Origin: Hydractinia symbiolongicarpus | Lineage: Eukaryota; Cnidaria; Hydrozoa; Anthoathecata; Hydractiniidae | Direction: 5' to 3' | NCBI RefSeq assembly: GCF_029227915.1 | Contig: NC_079888.1 | Span: 19,882,001 to 19,946,000 of the forward strand | DNA length: 64,000 nt | In this document: positions 62,132 through 64,000 of the stretch, piece by piece | Layout: every line of letters starts with the position of its first letter | Position numbering within the stretch: position 1 is the stretch's first letter | Notes under the pieces: generated by a model | What the model was told of the DNA's origin: nothing | Seen by the model: the letters and a program-made list of their open reading frames with translations, nothing else | Databases searched by the model: none | Program-made: the position numbers and the translations under genes

Positions 62132-64000
62132 GTTTCAACGGTTGCGTCACATATTCGTACCAACATGTATTTAGCGATATTTTTCTGACATTACTAGGTT
62201 GTATGGCTTTTAACAGTGAAACCATTGACAGTGGGATTTAACTGAACTGATTATGGACTGTGAGCTTATAAATGTGAAAGTGAGACAATTGGACTCCAAG
62301 AAATAACATTCTTCTTAATATGAAATGATTGCCGAAACTCAGCGATTACACTGGTTGCTGTTTTAGCGTTTCAATTAAAAATTAAAATAAAAAAGTCATT
62401 TTTTACTGTGGGACCAATCCTAGCCGTTATCGCGCGCTGAAGAAATAGCGACAGTTTCAAAAACTACATTTCATTGACTTTTTTACTGTGTCAGTCCGTT
62501 TGAGTTTCAACGGTTGGGTCACATATTCGTACCAACATGTATTTAGCGATAATTATCTGATATTACTAGTTTGCATCGCTTTTAACAGTGAAACGATTGA
62601 CTGTGGGACTTAATTGAACTAAATTTGGACCATGACCTGATCAATGTGATAAATGACACAAATGGACAACAAAAAAATAATTCTTCCTAATTTAACATGA
62701 TTGCCGGAAATCAGCAATTACACTGGGCACTGTGGTAGCGCTTCATTTAAAAAATTAGATAAATAAGCCGTTCTTTACTGTGGGACCAATCCTACCCGTT
62801 ATCGCGCGCTGAAAAAATAGCGACAGTTTCAAAAACTACATTTCATTGACTTTCTAACGGTGTCAATCCGTTTGACTTACAACAGTTGGGTCACATATTC
62901 GTACCAACATGTATTTAGCGATATTTTTCTGACATTACAAGGTTGTATGGCTTTTAACAGTGAAACCATTGACTGTGGGACGTAATTGAACTGATTATGG
63001 ACTGTGACCTTATAAATGTGAAAGTGAGACAATTGGACTCCAAGAAATAACATTCTTCTTAATATGAAATGATTGTCGAAACTCAGCGATTACACTGGTT
63101 GCTGTGGTAGCGTTTCAATTAAAAATTAAAATAAAAAAGTCATTTTTTACTGTGGGACCAATCCTAGCCGTTATCGCGCGCTGAAGAAATAACGACAGTT
63201 TCAAAAACTACATTTCATTGACTTTTTTACTATGTCAATCCGTTTGAGTTTCAACGGTTGGGTCACATATTCGTACCAACATGTATTTAGCGATATTTAT
63301 CTGATGTTACTAGTTTGCATCGCTTCTAACAGTGAAAGGATTGACTGTGGGACTTAATTGAACTAAATTTGGACCATGACCTGATCAATGTGATAAATGA
63401 AACAAATGGACAACAAAAAAAAAAATTCTTCTTAATTTGACATGATTGCCGGAAATCAGCGATTACACTGGGCGCTGTGGTAGCGTTTCAATAAGAAATT
63501 AAAATAAAAAAGTCATTTTTTACTGTGGTACCAATCTTAGCCGTTATCGCACGCAGAAGAAATAGCGACAGTTTCAAAAACTACATTTCATTGACTTTCT
63601 AACGGTGTCAATCCGTTTGACTTCCAAAGGTTGGGTCACATATTCCTACCAACATGTATTTAGCGATATTTTTTTGATATTACTAGGTTGCATCGCTTTA
63701 AACAGTGAAACGATTGACTGTGGGATTTAATTGAACTAACTTTGAACTGTGACCTGATAAATGTGATAAATGAGGAAATTGGACTCCATGAAATAAGATT
63801 CTTCTTAATTTGACATGATTGCCGGAACTCAGAGATTACACTGGACTCTGTGGTAGCACTTCATTTAAAAATTTAGATTAATAAGTCATTTTTAACTGTA
63901 GGACCAATCCTAGCCGTTATCGCGCGATGAAGAAATAGCGACAGTTTCAAAAAACTACATTTCATTGACTTTCTAACGGTGCCAGTCCGTTTGAGTCTCA

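Larger units (their letters stand above)
1..64000 (+). repeat. Satellite DNA array, ~372 bp monomer, about 172 copies
   Basis: The whole window is a head-to-tail tandem repeat. I tracked the first base of TGTGG in the core GCGCTGTGGTAGCGC; nearly all anchor-to-anchor distances are 369-376 bp, with exceptions of 351, 480, 290, 323 and 367 bp and the two inverted copies. Landmarks recur in a fixed order: GACTGTGACCTGATAAATG, GACAATTGGACTCCAAG, CAGCGATTACACTGG, the GCGCTGTGGTAGCGC core, ACTGTGGGACCAATCC, GCGCGCTGAAG, ACATTTCATTGACTTTC, CCGTTTGAGTTACAACGG, CCAACATGTATTTAGCGA and GATTGACTGTGGGACTTAA. Modal length is 371-372 bp at the left, 372-375 bp in the middle and 372-373 bp at the right. Much of the increase comes from a longer T run before ACTGTGGGACC and from a 2 bp insertion (ACAAAACGG for ACAACGG). 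No gene, RNA gene, transposon or unique spacer interrupts the array. Placement in centromeric or heterochromatic DNA is inference. I do not recognise the family. Confidence 0.97.
53685..64000 (+). repeat. Block 13: right-end mosaic of 1.49, 2.24 and 6.33 kb offsets
   Basis: Twenty-eight monomers with anchors at 53796, 54168, 54541, 54913, 55285, 55658, 56031, 56403, 56776, 57148, 57520, 57892, 58265, 58637, 59009, 59381, 59753, 60125, 60497, 60870, 61242, 61614, 61987, 62359, 62731, 63103, 63476 and 63849. Spacings are 372-373 bp throughout, the most regular in the window. Recognisable types are marked by GACCTATTATATGTG, GGAGCTCAGAGATTACAC, GAACTGATCAATGTCATAAA and ACTGGTTGCTGTGG. The array runs off the right edge inside a monomer. 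Confidence 0.9.

Noticed and set aside
1-64000. CRISPR array
   Set aside because: Regular spacing alone is not enough: there are no short identical repeats separated by unique spacers. The full 372 bp is repeated.

Overview
The whole 64 kb window is one tandem satellite array with no gene. The monomer is AT-rich and 369-376 bp long. I counted about 172 copies from a recurring anchor, the first base of TGTGG in the GCGCTGTGGTAGCGC core. The array fills the window from base 1 to base 64000, and both ends cut through a monomer, so neither edge of the array is visible. All monomers lie in one orientation except two full reverse-orientation copies (48747-49135 and 50242-50630) and a 63 bp reverse scrap (46937-46999). 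Long homogeneous arrays of this kind are typical of eukaryotic centromeric, pericentromeric or other heterochromatic DNA. I do not recognise the monomer as a named satellite family, and the sequence does not identify the species.

The array is strongly higher-order. From left to right: a three-monomer A-B-C repeat of 1,112-1,114 bp (1-3341); a mosaic with 2,232 and 2,608 bp duplication offsets (3342-9297); a short transition (9298-10787); an X-Y-Z trimer array of about 1,121 bp interrupted by X'-W pairs (10788-21223); a dimer-bearing segment (21224-23833); two units of 8 and 9 monomers, 2,991 and 3,365 bp (23834-30189); a mixed segment with an out-of-register 107 bp partial repeat (30190-34398); a third, rearranged 9-monomer unit (34399-37767); a segment with a nearly identical 1,120 bp trimer duplication (37768-43749); a segment with a 1,492 bp offset duplication (43750-46733); the only segment with inversions, itself doubled as a 1,495 bp unit (46734-51133); a dimer-like segment with a 50 bp deletion (51134-53684); and a final segment built from 1,489, 2,235 and 6,329 bp offset duplications (53685-64000).

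The copies behave like mosaics of a small set of alternative segments, for example TTAATATGAAATGATT versus TTAATTTGACGTGATT, and TTGGTACCAA versus TTCGTACGAA versus TTCGTACCAA. The pattern fits repeated unequal exchange, local conversion and occasional deletion or inversion. All open reading frames of 60-75 codons are readings of the repeat itself. The points most worth a second look are the clustered inversion junctions at a TGATCAGGTCACGG motif, the 8-to-9-monomer unit history, a conversion-like patch at 60185-60437, and a site that is a perfect palindrome in two different sequence states.
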